A stretch of DNA of 64,000 nt from Zonotrichia leucophrys gambelii. Its lineage: Eukaryota; Chordata; Aves; Passeriformes; Passerellidae. Shown here piece after piece: positions 45,046-59,200 of the stretch. The first letter of the stretch is position 1. Each line of letters starts with the position of its first letter. The DNA lies in assembly GCF_028769735.1 (NCBI RefSeq), contig NC_088172.1, positions 58,931,075-58,995,074 on the forward strand. Direction: 5' to 3'. Made by a program: the position numbers and the translations under genes. Under the pieces are notes generated by a model. That model was not told the origin of the DNA, searched no databases, and saw only the letters and a list, made by a program, of their open reading frames with translations.

Positions 45046-48000
45046 CCTTGACTGGCATCCGTGCCTTTTCCCTTTAGGATTTCAGACGTCGCTGTGTTGG
45101 TGCAACTTTCCCTCTTGCAAGTTAGCTTACTTTTCTTTCCTTCTCGAATTCTTGCACTGGTAACAAGCCCCAGCTCAGCAACTGTTCCCACTTGTAATCT
45201 TTATTTTCTTATCCTTCTACTCTTTCAGATAGCTCTTTCTCCTAACTTAGTCATTTCTCAAAAGCCAATGGCACAGTGACATAGTTGGGTTGGATCAGAG
45301 CTGGGCCTCAGGTTCTGGAAACACAGCCAGGCAGGGCCCTGAGAGTCAGAGGGGAAGCTTACAAAGTGTTGCTGTTGCTTTTTGTTATAGCCTATTTCTT
45401 TTTACTGCTAATATTTAGTTTTATCAATTTTTTGACAACCGAACAATAACAATTCTGAGCATTTTGTTTGTGCAAGCATAGCCTTACATCCTACTTTCCT
45501 CCTTATACCAAAATAGGCAGTTGCTCCATATTGACCAATATTTCATCTTTCCACATTGACCTATATATTGATCTATTTCATCTTTCCCTACATTTTTCAA
45601 CCATTTACATTGTTTTCTCTTCACAACCAATTTCAGATGCATAGCACATTCTGTAGGCTTATGATGCAAAGTCTAACACCAGGAAATGTATGTATTGCAT
45701 GCATTACAGAGGAAAGCAAGTTCCATTTCCATGAGGCAAATGGAAAATCTGTGTTTTCATTCCACAGCATAACTGTATTATCTGGCTGTGTTCACAGAAG
45801 CAGTCCTTGTAAACGTATATGGATGTAAGTGCTGAAAATACCCAGATATTCAGTGAACTATTTTTTCTAGTATAGATTTACCTTTGGTGCAGATTACTTT
45901 TTTGAATGCAGATTTCTCTATTTCAATGGATTTTGTATACTTATGCAAATTACTGCTCAGGTTACATAAATTTAGTTTGAGGTCATTTTATGGATAATTT
46001 GTTACTTAGCAAAGTAGTATGCCAGGTTATGAGACATTAATCCTCCAATAGGTCTTTAATTAGGGGAGATGAACTAAATAATTCATAGCAAGACTTGGCC
46101 TGAAAACATTTATACTACACGATTATACCATTTTACATGCAGTGACAAATTGTTTTGGTGTAGTCTGGAAATAGCAGGACTTAATTAATTGCTTCCAAGG
46201 TTTTAGACATCTGTGATAGGTTCTTTAAATGCATTAGATTGGAAATTCATACAAAGGCTAAAAATAGAGTTCAAGTCCTTGGAGTTAAAAAGCTGAGATG
46301 AAAAGGAGGCTTGCAGAAAAGAGCAGAAGAAGCAGAAAGAGCAGAGGAACGGCAGCTAACAAGCATGTCCAATTCCCCAAATATTATTTTTGCAAAACCG
46401 AGCTGGAGATCATTAAATACAGAAATATCAGTTTTACATTTGAGCAAATGAATGTGCCTTTTGCATATCTGGTCCATTAGATGGAAGAGGTGGCTGAGAA
46501 AGGAGCCCTGAATAGTTTAAAGAACATACAATCAAGTTAAAAAAAAAAAAAAAGAAAAAAAGTGAGATTTTTCCTATTCAGAAATCACATGGCAGATGAA
46601 ATCAACTAAATTAAAATACTTTATTAGACTGAAAGGAGATACTACTTTAAAAAAAAAGCCAAGCCCAAGCAAAATAAACTGGATTTTGTAGTAACCAAAG
46701 AATCAATATATGTCATTAAGTGGTGTTTTCAGATGATGAATTGGTGAATCATGCTGCTATTGCACCCACAGCTAGTGGGAAAAGCAAATAGCAAAGAATT
46801 ATAGTCATATGATCATATATAGCTGAGGAGAAAAACCCTTTTGGTAAGAATATTTACCGATTTATGCCGTGGAGGAGGGTATTTTTCCTCCAAATTAGAT
46901 ACCATATTGAACACTTGAATTGTGAACTCGAAAAGATGGAAATTCATGACCCAAAGCCTGGAATTAATCCCTGAAAATGGTCCATTTGAGCATGGACAAA
47001 TAACTGATTTTTTTCTTTGCAGACAAGTTGCTGACCTTTACATGTAGCCTCACAGCTGGAGCACTCATCCAGTGCTCTTAAGTCTGCTTTTAGTTTCCTC
47101 TATGGCCTGAGAAGACTCAAATGCACATTGATACCTCTCTAGAGGACATGCGGGTTCAGTAAAAGGAGCTGCACCATTGTGCTGAATGTACCTGTGGGAA
47201 ACCAGAAAACGAGCAATCAAAATGGAAAAGATAAGTCATTTGCAGAGTACGTGACGCGAAAGGGCAGTTTGAGCATGATACAGACTGAAAAGTGTACTTT
47301 CTCTTTCTGACTTTTCCCTGGAGATAACTGCTGTACACCTACCAGCAGACCTTGAGGTTATACCTGTTTAATTCACTGGTATGGAAATGGCTTGTGGGGA
47401 TTGACGTTTATGAAACATACTGCCTGAGTCCAGGCCACTACCTTCCACTTACACTGCATGTTAGGTTCCTTAGCATTTGTACTGATGTAGCCCTTCATCA
47501 TTTGAGTTTCAGGTTCTCTGTCAGTTTGTGAAAGTACTGAACTGAAAACCTCCTCTGCCCAAAGCACTGGCATTAGGAACAGTGCCACTGGGGACAGCAA
47601 CAGGTGTCTGAATGGAAATAAGAAGGGAAACAGTAGTAGCCATCCAGTAGCCCCTCTTGCTGGAGTGCACATACTTAGGCTCATTCATAACAAATTTCAC
47701 AGGTAACTCTTTAATGTGATCCTGGGAATTCTCAGAATATCTTCCACCTCTGGGACTATTTTAGACATCTATAGAAAATGTCAAACATATTTGATAAAAA
47801 AAGGATCAGGCATCCTCCTCAGAAGCAAAACCTCTCTGTGTATTACAAAAAGGTACTGATTGTAGAGATGCAAGAGGTTGAAGAAAAGGAACCTGTAGTG
47901 TCTCAGTGAAACAGTATCGTTATATCAAAAGGGATAAAAAGTCAAAGAGTGGACTTACTGATTATGTTTGTCCAATGCACATATATCAGGTTGAAGCTGA

Positions 48001-49992
48001 ATTTTACGGGTTACATGTGAGAATAGAAATCATATTTCACAACTTCAAAGCAGTTGCTTTAGTTCACAATCATCCAAAGTCAGATTAAGTTTTCTTGTTC
48101 CATTTTTCAGTCAGAAACACATTTGTATAGAACCTACTTTTTAGCAAGGCAGGGCACTTAGAAGGAACTGCAGTAAACTCTTTCAATTCACTTATCAAAG
48201 CAGGGCCCATTATAAAACAACAATAGATGGTAACAAAAGGAAGTTAATCTGTATTCTATAAATAAAAAGCTAGAGAACATCAAAGCTACTTGCCAAATCT
48301 TATGTTTCTTTTAAGTTTTGTTCAGTTCTCCCTCTTTGCATCGTGTGATGAAAGTTTATTTAAGAAGCCCAGCTAAAATATTCAGCCTTTGAGAAAAACA
48401 AAAGAACAACCTCCATAAAGAAAGTGCAGCTGAGTGAGGAAGATGTCACAAACAGCTTGGCTGTCAGTAGCTGTGATATGTTGCTGAGGCAAAACCCTGC
48501 AGACTTTATTTAGTTGGCTGCTGCCTTCCTCAACATGAGAGGTCAGTGCCCTGAGCAGCTCCAGCAGCACTGCTGGTAGCAATCACAGGAGCTCACTCTG
48601 TCCCTCCAGCATCCACAGCCCCAGTGCCTGCCTGAAACTGAGCCTGGATTTCAAACCAGCTAATGCCACCGGTATTGTTCCTCTCAGTTTGCCTGAAAAA
48701 ACACATGTGCTGTTGATCTTGCTTTCTGTATGAAGGTTCAGACCGCGCTGCATGTCTACTTAGCTGTTTTGAGTTTGTTCTGAAGAAGTCAATTGATAGA
48801 AGTGATGGCTGCTCATGTGCCTCTGGCAGCAGGAGCAGCACCATTTTCTGTGGCATTGAAGAATACATGCCAAGATAGCACCAAAGCAGTGTGTAACTGA
48901 CGTCTTAAAACTAAAATCAAGAAGAAAAAAATTAAGTAAAGTGGGAGTCTCAAGGCAAATTGGCAGGGAGAGGTCTAGTAGAAAAGCATCCTCTGCCAAG
49001 ATGAACCATTACATGTGAAGGATGCAGGGCAGAGCAGCCATGCCAGTAGAATTCACCATGATGTGTCTCACTGTAGCCTGGCTGCTGAGAGACTACTTCA
49101 GGCAGTGGCAGATACAGTTCAAGTTTCCTTTCCTACAACAGAGCCCATAAAACCTGAGACAGGTGTTCTTCCAGGCTAGATTGCCTCTGTTGTTCTCTGA
49201 AGTGTTTTTTTTTTTTTTTATTGTAAAGCTTGTTGTGTGTTCTCTGCTATTGATGCATCTCAGTTTACTGTGTAGATTTTTTGAGGGCGGAAGCGGTGCT
49301 TGATTTGCATGGTTGGAGAAACTACCAAGACAGCTAATGGGGAAGTTCTGCACTGGTGCCACTCAGAGGTTAATTGCTAGTTATGTCATAGGTGAAGTAA
49401 GCCTGTGAAATTGTTTGAATGTATGTTAAGCACTTGCAGGATTTATGGTTCTTCAGAAAGATTCTTACAACTAGATAATATAGATACCATTCAGTTCTTT
49501 CCAATTTCTTTGTGAAAAATGCCCCTCACATGCAAACCAAAAACCCAGGAGCCATCTTCATAATATTAGACTGCGTTGTCATATTTCTTAGTCATCCTCA
49601 TTAGGAATGTTACAAAAATGAAGAATAGTAACCATTTCTCTAGCTACTGAAGTATAATTTGCATTTCTCTTATTTTTCAAACTGTTACTTAGATGCATAC
49701 AATCATCCTAAGTGTACCACTGCAGCTGTGAGATGGATCTTAAAACAAAGAGATCTTGTATAACTCAAGCAGGGTTTACAAATTTTACTGTTTACAGAAA
49801 ATATTATTCAATATTGGGAATTTCAAGAAATACCAAATCTTACAAGGAAAGGGGAAAAAAAGGAAAAACAAAAATAAAAGCCCGAGCCTAGCAGGAGCAG
49901 TCACACACACAGCGTCCTGAGGGGTCCTGTGCTGCTTCTGAGGCACAGGTGTGTATTGGGGAATATAAAAGTCAAATTGAACATAATGTGTC
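45046..49992. other. Non-genic unique sequence
   Basis: No gene was recognised. A TATTTCATCTTTCC word is repeated with a 35-bp period at 45,539 and 45,574. A interrupted A run lies at 46,539-46,561 and a T15 run at 49,205-49,219. 45,880-46,260 is rich in TTAATTA-type cores and might be conserved. Minus-strand open frames at 48,382-49,362 match no known family. Confidence 0.5.
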
Positions 49993-50080
49993 ATATAGAT
50001 AGATATAGATTTTATATATATAGATTAGATATAGATGGTATAGATATAGATTAGATATTTATATAAATAGATATATATTA
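49993..50080 (+). repeat. AT-rich microsatellite, (TAGATA)n-like
   Basis: An 88-bp low-complexity array made of ATAGAT, TATA and TTAGAT units without a single clean period. Likely length-variable. Confidence 0.85.
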
Positions 50081-51704
50081 AACTTTTAAAAAGCTCGTCT
50101 TCCACTAAAAGCTCCTCTGTGTCAGTGAATCAGGAAAGGATGAAAAACACTGAACTAACAAGTAGACAGCTGTTGGTATTATCTGAATTTCACTTCACCC
50201 TGGTTGTAGTGTGGAGAGAAGTTTGAAAGTATGTGTCTTATGCTTCCTTGCTATACCACTGCATTAACTTTTGGATAGCAATAAATCAAGTGCTAATACT
50301 GCTTTTGTGGAAATATGACATCCATGATTACTGGTAGTTAGGAAAATAATTCACTCAGTTCAGAAACTATTGACTCTGCCTTCATTTACTGCTGGTTGTC
50401 AAAAATGAGAGATACTGTATAAAATACCTGCATAATAAATTAACCTGTAAAACTAGTGGTTATATTCAGAAGACACATTCAGAATGCTCTATGTTCAGAA
50501 CATTAGGTAGCATATTGTAGTTCCATGGGTCTGGGTATGTGCTTAATTTACTCACCAAAATTCAGTGTTTTAAAAGCTTAATTAGGCTGGAAAACAGAGC
50601 TAATTTTTATACTGCCTTCTGGTACCCTTGCAGAAATGTTTCAAAAGTGAAATAAAGCTTTTGAAGCCTGCCTGTACTGAGCTCCTCAAGGTGGTGTTTC
50701 TTGATAGCTCCTGCCAGACTTCTGCACAGCCAGATCATCTGGTGGATTAAAGCTGGTCTGTAATTAGGCACTGTTACATGCCTGGTCTCTGCTGCATGAT
50801 GGCAGCCATCCAGAAGTGACTTTAACCTTTACAAAGCTTCCTGAAGTTTACTTTTTTAAAATCCACATGTAAAAAACAAATGCCCTTCTCCCTGTTAATC
50901 AAGAGCCACTATCTTAGAGCTCCTTCTGTGTCCTGGCATCTCTTCTTCACTGCCTTTCAGTGTGTTAAAGCTATATCTCTCTAAAATGGTGTCATCCCCA
51001 CAGACCTTCATGAGAACTCCCATGAGCAAAGAGTATTGACAAAATGTGTAGTAAAGTCTTAATGGGATGTCTTCTGAGCAATCCCCTGCCCACAGGAAAG
51101 CCATCTCACTCCCCTTTGTTTGATATGACCCGACCCTAGCTATTATGACACTATAATTCTTCAGTCATTAATGCTTCTCTCTGCAGTATTTGCTTTTAAC
51201 TTTGCATGAGAATCTTTTGTCCCTCCTTGACCTGTTATTAGAGTGGGTAGTATTGATGCAGGTACCTTCATGAAAATATTAATTAGGAAAGAAGGAAGAG
51301 GGAGATGAACTTGGCTTCAGTCTACAGAGCAGCCTCCTTTGACTGGCTTGTAAAACTAATTTTGTTTATTTAAAATGCAATTTTAAAAAATGCTTTGAAA
51401 TATCTATGAACAAGAGTACAGAAACACTCAGCAGTCTTTGGTTTTAAATATGTTGTGCAGTGCTCTTTAGGCCTGCATTGTTTGGGCTTCCTGCCTGTAA
51501 GTAGTGTGTGCCTGGACCTGATTTTGGTGCAGAGAGCTCTCGCTGTCCCTTGGTATAAACTTAAGTGTGTGAAAGATAGGTTGACTTTGTCCTATATCAA
51601 CAAAATCATAATGAGGTAAAATTATTGTTTTATAACCTCTAATTCTTCTTTACTGGTGTATTCTATTGTAATGGCAACTAATCAATGTCTCTAAACCCAC
51701 TTGG
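50081..51704. other. Non-genic unique sequence
   Basis: No gene or repeat was recognised. 50,640-50,880 has balanced composition and may be a conserved block, but nothing specific supports it. Confidence 0.45.
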
Positions 51705-52045
51705 ATTCATAGAATTGTTTAGGTTGGAAGGAACCTCTAAGATCATCAAGTCTGACCATTAAAACTAACATGGCCAAATTCACCACTTATCCAAGTCCCT
51801 AAGTGCCACGTCTAAAGGTCTTTTAATACCTCCAAGGATGGGGACCCAACCACTTTCCTGGGGAGCCTGTTCCTGGAGACCCTGACCTTTTGGTGAATAA
51901 TTTTTTCTGATACCCTGGCTATATTTCCCCTGGCACAACTTGAGGACTTTTCACTTTGTTCTGTTGCTTGTTACTTGGAAAAGAGGCTGATCCACTACCT
52001 GGCTACAACCTCCTTTCAGGTTCTTGTACAAAGTGAGATCTCCAG
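51705..52045 (-). mobile_element. CR1 LINE 3' end, 5' truncated
   Basis: The + strand begins with ATTCATAGAATTGTTTAGG and TTGGAAGGAACCTCTAAGATC, followed in order by CCACTTATCCAAGTCCCTAAGTGCCAC, TACCTCCAAGGATGGGGAC, CCTGTTC, CCTTTTGGTGAATAA, CTGGCACAACTTGAGG, TTGCTTGTTACTTGG and ACAACCTCCTTTCAGG. That is the standard reverse-complement order of an avian CR1 3' region. About 340 bp are present and the 5' part is missing, as in most CR1 copies. It is moderately diverged and one of the two best-preserved transposon copies in the window. Confidence 0.9.
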
Positions 52046-53322
52046 TTTTCATTTTGGCTACAAGACTACATATGTACATCTTTCTTATACTGATGTGTTT
52101 ATTTTTATACCTATGTGGTATTAATTCAATGCTACTGGAAATACATCAGGTGTTTGTGTGGCCAGATCCAAATGGCAAATGTCCAGTATGGCCTGGGATC
52201 CTTCACATCTGAGTAGGGCAGAGACTTCTGCTAAAAAGTCTGCAAGAGCCATGAAATATTGGGGAGTAAAAAGCATAAGCAAGGAGATGGGCTTACAAAA
52301 GACAATCCTTAGCATAGGACTAGAAAAACTGCCAGTGATACCTGCTGGAACCAGCTGTCAAAACCTAAAGAGTATGCTGATTTGGTGTAGCAGCTTTTCT
52401 CTTTTAATTGTTCCTTTTATGTACTGCAGACTTTTCTGTGTGAATGGGAATAATAGTATTATATATTGCACTGTGCTATTTTAACTATGGGTAAAAGGTG
52501 ATAAATATGTGAGAATGAGAAGTGGTGAGATGCATTATATAATAAATCAATTTCAGGTTCATGCAGGTAGTAAATGAATTTAAAATGAAAATGTTTCCTT
52601 AGGTTTCACTACGTGTCAGTTAAAGTTCTGCCATATTCTCCATAACAGGAGGCAGGAAAAGCCATACAGGATCATTTCCTTGAATACAACTTGAGGGGAA
52701 AAATCTTTTCAATGGAAACCTCCATTCCACAAATTATTGCTTATTACATCTTAACAATAAAAGAAGAACATGTTCACAAGTTGATTAGGTAATTCTTATT
52801 ATTGAAATGCTGTTTTCAATAAAAAATATGACCTTTTCTCACATTTATTAGGAAACCAGCTTTAAGACACATTGAACTAAAGCTTTTGTGCTGGGGCTGT
52901 AAAGCTGCTGTCCACAGAGATGATCTTCGGTTTGTTTGCTCTCCACAGCCCTTATTACAGGCAGCTGGCTACTTGATAAGCTTTTGGGGAGAGGAGGGGT
53001 TTTCTCATATTTTGGCTCTGTCTTCCTGGTCTTTCAGTCTCTGCTGCATGTTATTAAGTCAGTTTTTCAAAGCTTTTGCTCTGCTTAAATTCTGTGCGTA
53101 AAGAAGGATGAATAAGAGGGGTTTTAGGTAAAAGATTGTCCTCTGAAGATTATGCAGCAGTCTTATTACAGGGGGTACTGCATCAATGTTATCTTTAGAT
53201 GTTGAATAAGGTGATTTTGTTTTAATTAAGTTATTTTAGAGAATGTAAACTTGTTATTTTCAAATTTGATTCTTATCTCATTTATAGTTCTATTACTAGC
53301 TTTCTAGTAATGGCGTTTTATA

Positions 53323-53356
53323 TTAAATGAAATTCTGGCTTAAATGAAATTCTGGC
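53323..53356 (+). repeat. Perfect 17-bp tandem duplication
   Basis: The unit TTAAATGAAATTCTGGC occurs twice, head to tail, without a mismatch. Perfect identity suggests a recent slippage duplication, or an assembly artefact. Confidence 0.9.
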
Positions 53357-53923
53357 TCCTTTCAGAACCCTTCTCATCCTGCTAAACACGGGAAGTACAA
53401 ACAGGGATGACATATTTGAAAGAAGAAAGAAGTTAGAGGAATATGGTGCTATTTGAGAAATGATTTCACCTGCTGTCTTTTATGTTTCTTATTTTCTGCT
53501 CAGAGATATTATTTTCAGAGCAGTATGTTTTTGTTTGTCTAATAATTCTTTCCGTGGTTTTTATTACTAATGATCATGGTAGGGAGTTATCTTAAAATAT
53601 TGGAATATTAGAATATAATATAAAACTTTCAATATTTCATATTTTCCTGCAGTATTTGAAAGTACTTAAACTTCTGGTTTTCTGTAGATTAGTTTCTTCT
53701 TTTTGTGTGAGACTGAAAATAGAAATCTTACTGAAGATTTTAGCTGTGTATTTTCTCAAGCTGTAGTTTTTCAATAATCAGTCATTGCATACCACTGCTA
53801 TGGTATGTGAATTGCACTCTATGTGTTGCTAAGTGAAGGTTTTGTAGTATTTTATCCCTGTGCTATTCTATACTATGTCATTTACAGCAGTACTATAGAG
53901 ATGCCTCACTGTTTTACACTGAG

Positions 53924-53955
53924 AGTAGGGTCTGTCTTAAGTAGGGTCTATTTTA
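53924..53955 (+). repeat. Imperfect 16-bp tandem duplication
   Basis: AGTAGGGTCTGTCTTA is followed directly by AGTAGGGTCTATTTTA, with two mismatches. It lies 570 bp from the 17-bp duplication. Confidence 0.8.
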
Positions 53956-56246
53956 CTTTCCCATCATGGGCATCCACATGTGAACCAGATGAGTAGATCC
54001 CCCTTTGTAGTCAGTGCAGAGAAAAAGCCATTTTTAGGATGTGGTCAAGGTCATCCTAAGGTTAGTGCCAAAAATAAAACAGAAGTGTTTGTTTCTTTCC
54101 ACTAACAATAAAAGTCATCTAGAACTTGTCATTCTCTAGACATTTAAAGAGACATTTCTATCAACCATTCTCTCAGCTGTGGAAAGTGCAGATTCACAGA
54201 GCTGAGAGCATTGCTTACTGATGGTCCATAATGCCTCCGTGTGTTCAAGTTAATTGCTGTGTGGTTTTCAAGCTCTTTTGAAAGAAAACATTGTGGGTTT
54301 GGGGACAAGAGGGATTGGCTTTTAGATGGATAATTTTTAAACAGTAGCTATGCCTTATGGCTTGATACCTAGGGATGTCAGAAGTAGCACAGTGAGAAAG
54401 AAAGAGAGGGATTTATGGGCAGAGGGCAGGTGAAGATAGTCAGAAATACCAAGTAAAAGCTTTTTATCAAGTGGTTTTACTGCACAAAGAATTCAATTTA
54501 TTCTGTAGGTAGTTACCATATAACATTTTTTTGCTGTGATTCATCATAAGCTGTGCCTCTATCACTGTGAGGGGGACAAAGCAGACAGTGACTTTTGTTC
54601 TGTCCCTGTGCAGGAGAATGGCAGAAGCTCCTAATTTATTGCACAGATTCTCATGAGGCTTTGTAGAGGATCTTAATGGTGTCATGCTTTCCCTAAGATT
54701 TTGAGAAATATCTCTGTCTGCAATTTCAAAGAATTATGATTGATTTGGAGAAAACCTGTCTTTTATGCCCTGACTGCTTGATGACCTGACAGAAGAACGC
54801 AAAACGCAACCTCTCTGCTACTGATGTACAAGGTCCTTGGAATTATAAAACATGAGCTTTTTTGGTTTAATGCAACAAAGCATCAAATGAAATAAACTGA
54901 TTTGGGTTTGAGGGGTTTTTGTTTTGGTTTGTTTTTTTTGGTGCCTTTTATTGTAAAAGAAAGGCTTAAAAACTCATTTAAATCAGATAAAAATTTCCTA
55001 GAAGACAGAGAAAAACCTTTTTAATTAAGAAAGAATTCTGTTATGTATACATTGGACAAACTGGCAAGATACCTTCACAACAAAGTGTTCTAAAATCATT
55101 CAAGGGGCAAATGGAGCACAAACCTTTCTACCACATAAAGTTATGCATTCATATATAATTTGATGGTAGACTGGAATTCAGGCTGTACATCTCAATGTGT
55201 TTACATAAGGAAATTGTTCTCAGTGCAGTATGATTAGCCACGGTATCCCAAAATTAGAGAGCTTTTGTCTGAGAGGGTGAAGTTCTCTGTTTGACTTTTT
55301 TTTTTTACTGGAAATTTTACCAGATTATTCTGACATAGACATTGAATTTATGTGATGTTATTATTTTAGATTCTGCCATTCCAAAGACTAAATTTAGGCA
55401 GTTTTTGACAGAAACATGACTAAAGTTCAAAGCATTTCTTTCCTTCAGGCACATCTTAATTCTAAAAGCAATTAATGTTGTGTGATGCCTGCAGTAAAAC
55501 CTATTGAGCCTTTTATTTATGTCTTAAAAAAAAAAAGAAAAACAGTAAAGAAAGTTTTCCTCAAAGTCATTCCAGTGTACAGACAGGAGCTATTAATGTT
55601 TGGATGCAGTGTTGTGTCACAAACTACATGAGAGCTACAGGGACCAGTGCTTATTAATGGTGTGTGTAACCTCCTAGGGCATCATCTGTAAATTCTGGGC
55701 TGGCTTTCAACTTCAGCATCACAATGCAGACATAGAAGCTGGATATAGTGCCAGTGAATTGAGTGAATGAAGAACAGTCTGATACTAGTATATTTTAAGT
55801 CTGAGGGGAAAAAATACACCACTCAGGATATAATTGTTTTCTTCCTTAAAAATTAAAGACCAAAGGAGAATAAGAGTAGGCAAGTACCTCAATTTGCTCT
55901 TAATTTATTCAGATGTGTGATTCTGTGACTGGGTAGGATAATTTGGTTGTTTAGGTGAATTTCTGACTTTATGCAAATAAAAATTCAATGAGGCAGAAAA
56001 TGAGAATTCCACAGTAAATAGAAGCTGTTCTTTTTACTCACAGTTAACTGATTGGAACAAGTGGAAATTAAAAGCAAGCCTGGAATTTAGTGACCCACTG
56101 ATAAGATGCCTCAATTCAAGTGGCACAAGAGTGGAAGAAAAATTCATCAGGTTCAGGAAATAATATGCAAGGGTGCTAGTACCAGACAAAGAAAGGTCGA
56201 TTTTCGAATTGTGCGATCTTCATCAGGAGTTTCTCACAAACTCACA

Positions 56247-56294
56247 ATACATACATACATACATACATATATGTATATACACACAGACATATAT
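56247..56294 (+). repeat. (ATAC)n microsatellite
   Basis: About five to six ATAC/ACAT units at 56,247-56,269 grade into ATGTATATACACACAGACATATAT-like text. Likely polymorphic in length. Confidence 0.9.
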
Positions 56295-59200
56295 GAATTT
56301 ATAGTATGTATACTGTAGTGTCCAATTTACACAAAACTTTTATTTTAAAAGCACATACACTTTCTGATGACATATTAATCTGCAGACTTTATTTTGATCC
56401 CTCAGTAGTTTTTAAAAAGAGAAGGTTCTTAATATTACGTTTCTGGCTCCTCTAAGATTTACAAGGAAAAGTTGTAAAGCCCCACAGCTGATTTCTGTGT
56501 GTGTGGCAAACCATCTTAGGAAGCACATATTTCTTGGGTGGCTATTGCAGCAGAAGTATTGAAGTCATAGTTAAGTACTCCAGTATCTCTGGTGTGCAAA
56601 TGCTTCTTAAAACTCAGTTTTGATGTACTGGCACTATTTTTTTATTTTATACATTTTATGATTATGCAAGTGCATCTCCAGAGAAAGGTTTTAAAATTAA
56701 TATTATTTGGGCTTTTCAGTCACGTTTTTCATAGACTTCCTTTTTCTCAGTTGTCTTTATAATATAATTTCCCTTAAGTAATTATATAACTAGACAGACT
56801 AGCCTTCATCTAGTCTCTGCTGATCTTTCTCAAGCTCGAAACAGATTCATAGAGAGAGACTGAAATTTCTGTCTGGTGGCAAAACTCTCAGCTGAAGTCC
56901 TAACAAAGGCTTTTGAAATCTGCACTAAAACCTAGATATTCAAAACCCTTTTCTGTGTCTTATTTCTTAGTAGGGAAGCAGAAAACTGCTACTGAGGGAA
57001 CAGATTTTTTCAAGGAGGTAATCATGACATTTCCACACTTCTCTTCACCTGTTTAAATTAACATTGTATACGCTGTAGAGGTAGAAATAAAGCTGAAGGC
57101 TACAGAATTCAAAGTGGAGGGGTTTTGTTTGTTGGTTTGTTTCAAGTCTGATTTGTAGCTAATGCTGAAATAAAGTTTCTATATTTAAAAAGATGACAGA
57201 TGAGATTATGAGAGTACAGAATTCAGCTGAAAAAAAGCATTAGGGGAATTTTGTTACAATTTCCAATATACAGTTGGAACTGGTGTAAACAAAAGAAAAA
57301 AGTAGATTTATTCTTACTTTAGTAGGGCCTTTGATTTGTACTGTTGATTAGAGACATTTGCTTTCCTGACAAAACAAGAGTATCAGCCTACTGGTTTGGG
57401 TTTTTTTTTAATGTAGTGCGTTTTGATGTTTGTCTTTAGTGATGTGATTTGCTAATTGGACATTACTAGCAGGAATAGGCAGTAATATCACCTATCATTG
57501 AGTTCTGTGAATTTTTGCCTCTTACATACATATTTTAAAATTAACTAAAATTTGTCTTTTTCACTCCCTTTCACTAAATTTAGAAGGGAGTTTTAACAGA
57601 CAAGGGTCACTTATGCATAAATAAGTGTAATATGTGTAATCCACTGAGTGATGGATAAAGGCTGGGAAGGGTATTTTTATTCATATGCATTTCTAATACT
57701 ATCTTAGAAACCATACTTCAGACCACTGTCAAATCTGCTGTAGCTTTTCTAAGGTGGTAAGTGGAGAGGAGATGTGCTGCAATTTAAGAAAGTACTCGTA
57801 GAATCTACTTGACAAAGAACAGCACAGTACTTTCCCTTACTTCACACACATCACCTGAGAGGTCTCAGAATTCCAGAGGTCACTCTTTGAGCTTTTTCTC
57901 TGATGTCTAGGCACAAGGCCTTGGCAAAAGTTTGATGATTGCACTTTGCTTTCTGTAGTATTCTGTAAAACTTTTCAATGAAATGGAATATAATCCCTGT
58001 GAGTTTTCAGGGAAATAGCGTTTTGATGTTGAAGGGTAGAAATCTTCTCTGACCTAAATTTTTGAAAGTGACTAATGCTTTGGGGAATTGCATTTTCTAA
58101 TGCTTGAGCTGAGGTTATGTAAGGAGACCTTTTATGTCAGATGAGTGCTAACAATTGGGGAATTGACAAATCTTAAATTATCTAAATTAGTTGTCTGAAT
58201 ATTCATGCCATAAAAATACATGCAATAAAATTTCTTCTCTTAAATTTTGTAAAATGAATACTTTTTTTTTCAGTATTGCAAAATCTATTCATATTAACTG
58301 GTCCACAAAAATGTGATAGCATGAATTAAGGCAGGATTATTTTTTCTATTCTGATTGAAATGCTCCTCGTATCTTTCTCTTTCTGGCTTATTTTACAAAA
58401 GCTGCATTAATTTTTATGGAAAACATTAGGATATGAACAAAAATGCAAATCCACAGAAGTCAGAAAAGGAAAAAGTAGGGTTCTTTTTATCTCTGTCACT
58501 TTTTTTATCCTGTGGAGATATGCAGCATTTTGTTACTGAGATTTGTAGTGCTAAACATGTGGCAGAAAGAGGCTGCTGCTGGGAGAAATATTTTTGTACT
58601 TTAATTTTTGTGCAATTTTTATGTTTATTAAACAGGAGTACCTCCAATTTTGTTTGTTTCTTTCTCTGGTAATGTAAATTATTTTCATTACATTCTATTG
58701 CAATTCCATATTGTCCCCTTGCAAAGTGTGAGTAAAGAGATACTTTATTTGAAGGAGGGATATAGAGGTGGATATAAGGTTTCTTTAGTCTCTGATGGAA
58801 TAAAAGTTGTAGACAGTTGGTGGTTCAGCAAATGTAAAGCAACTTTCCTAATTGTGTTTACTGTAGCCTGTTTTTCACGCAGATATTTAGAATTTCAAAG
58901 AAATTCTAACATGCCAATAAAAACTGTGTTCCCTTATACAGATTAAGCAGGTGGGAATCTCACTTCTTTCAAGGTGCTCTGAAGTCCTCATGACATTCCT
59001 GAATTAATTTGCTTACACTGTATGAAGTACATAAATCTGTTCTTAGAAAAAGGTATTTCAATTTTGAAATCCAAAAGTCTATTTGTCCTCTAATTTAGGC
59101 AGTCTCTGTGTACCTTCAAAGCAGTTGACACCTGCATCAATGTAATGTGAAAACAATGGATATTACTTAGGGAAAAGAGATTCAGCCAGAGAAGCAAGGT

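Noticed and set aside
44815..45191. A/S/T/P/G-rich open frames across the CpG-rich patch
   Set aside because: Low-complexity products of GC-rich DNA on both strands. No start context, splice structure or family match supports a gene.
52121..52315. Minus-strand frame reading LFTPQYFMALADFLAEV, which looks protein-like
   Set aside because: I could not tie it to any family. It is short, and a + strand frame overlaps it.
58100..58145. GCTGAGGTTATGTAAGGAGACC, faintly like the CR1 GGCTGAGGGGAGACC word
   Set aside because: A single short word with no neighbouring CR1 text.
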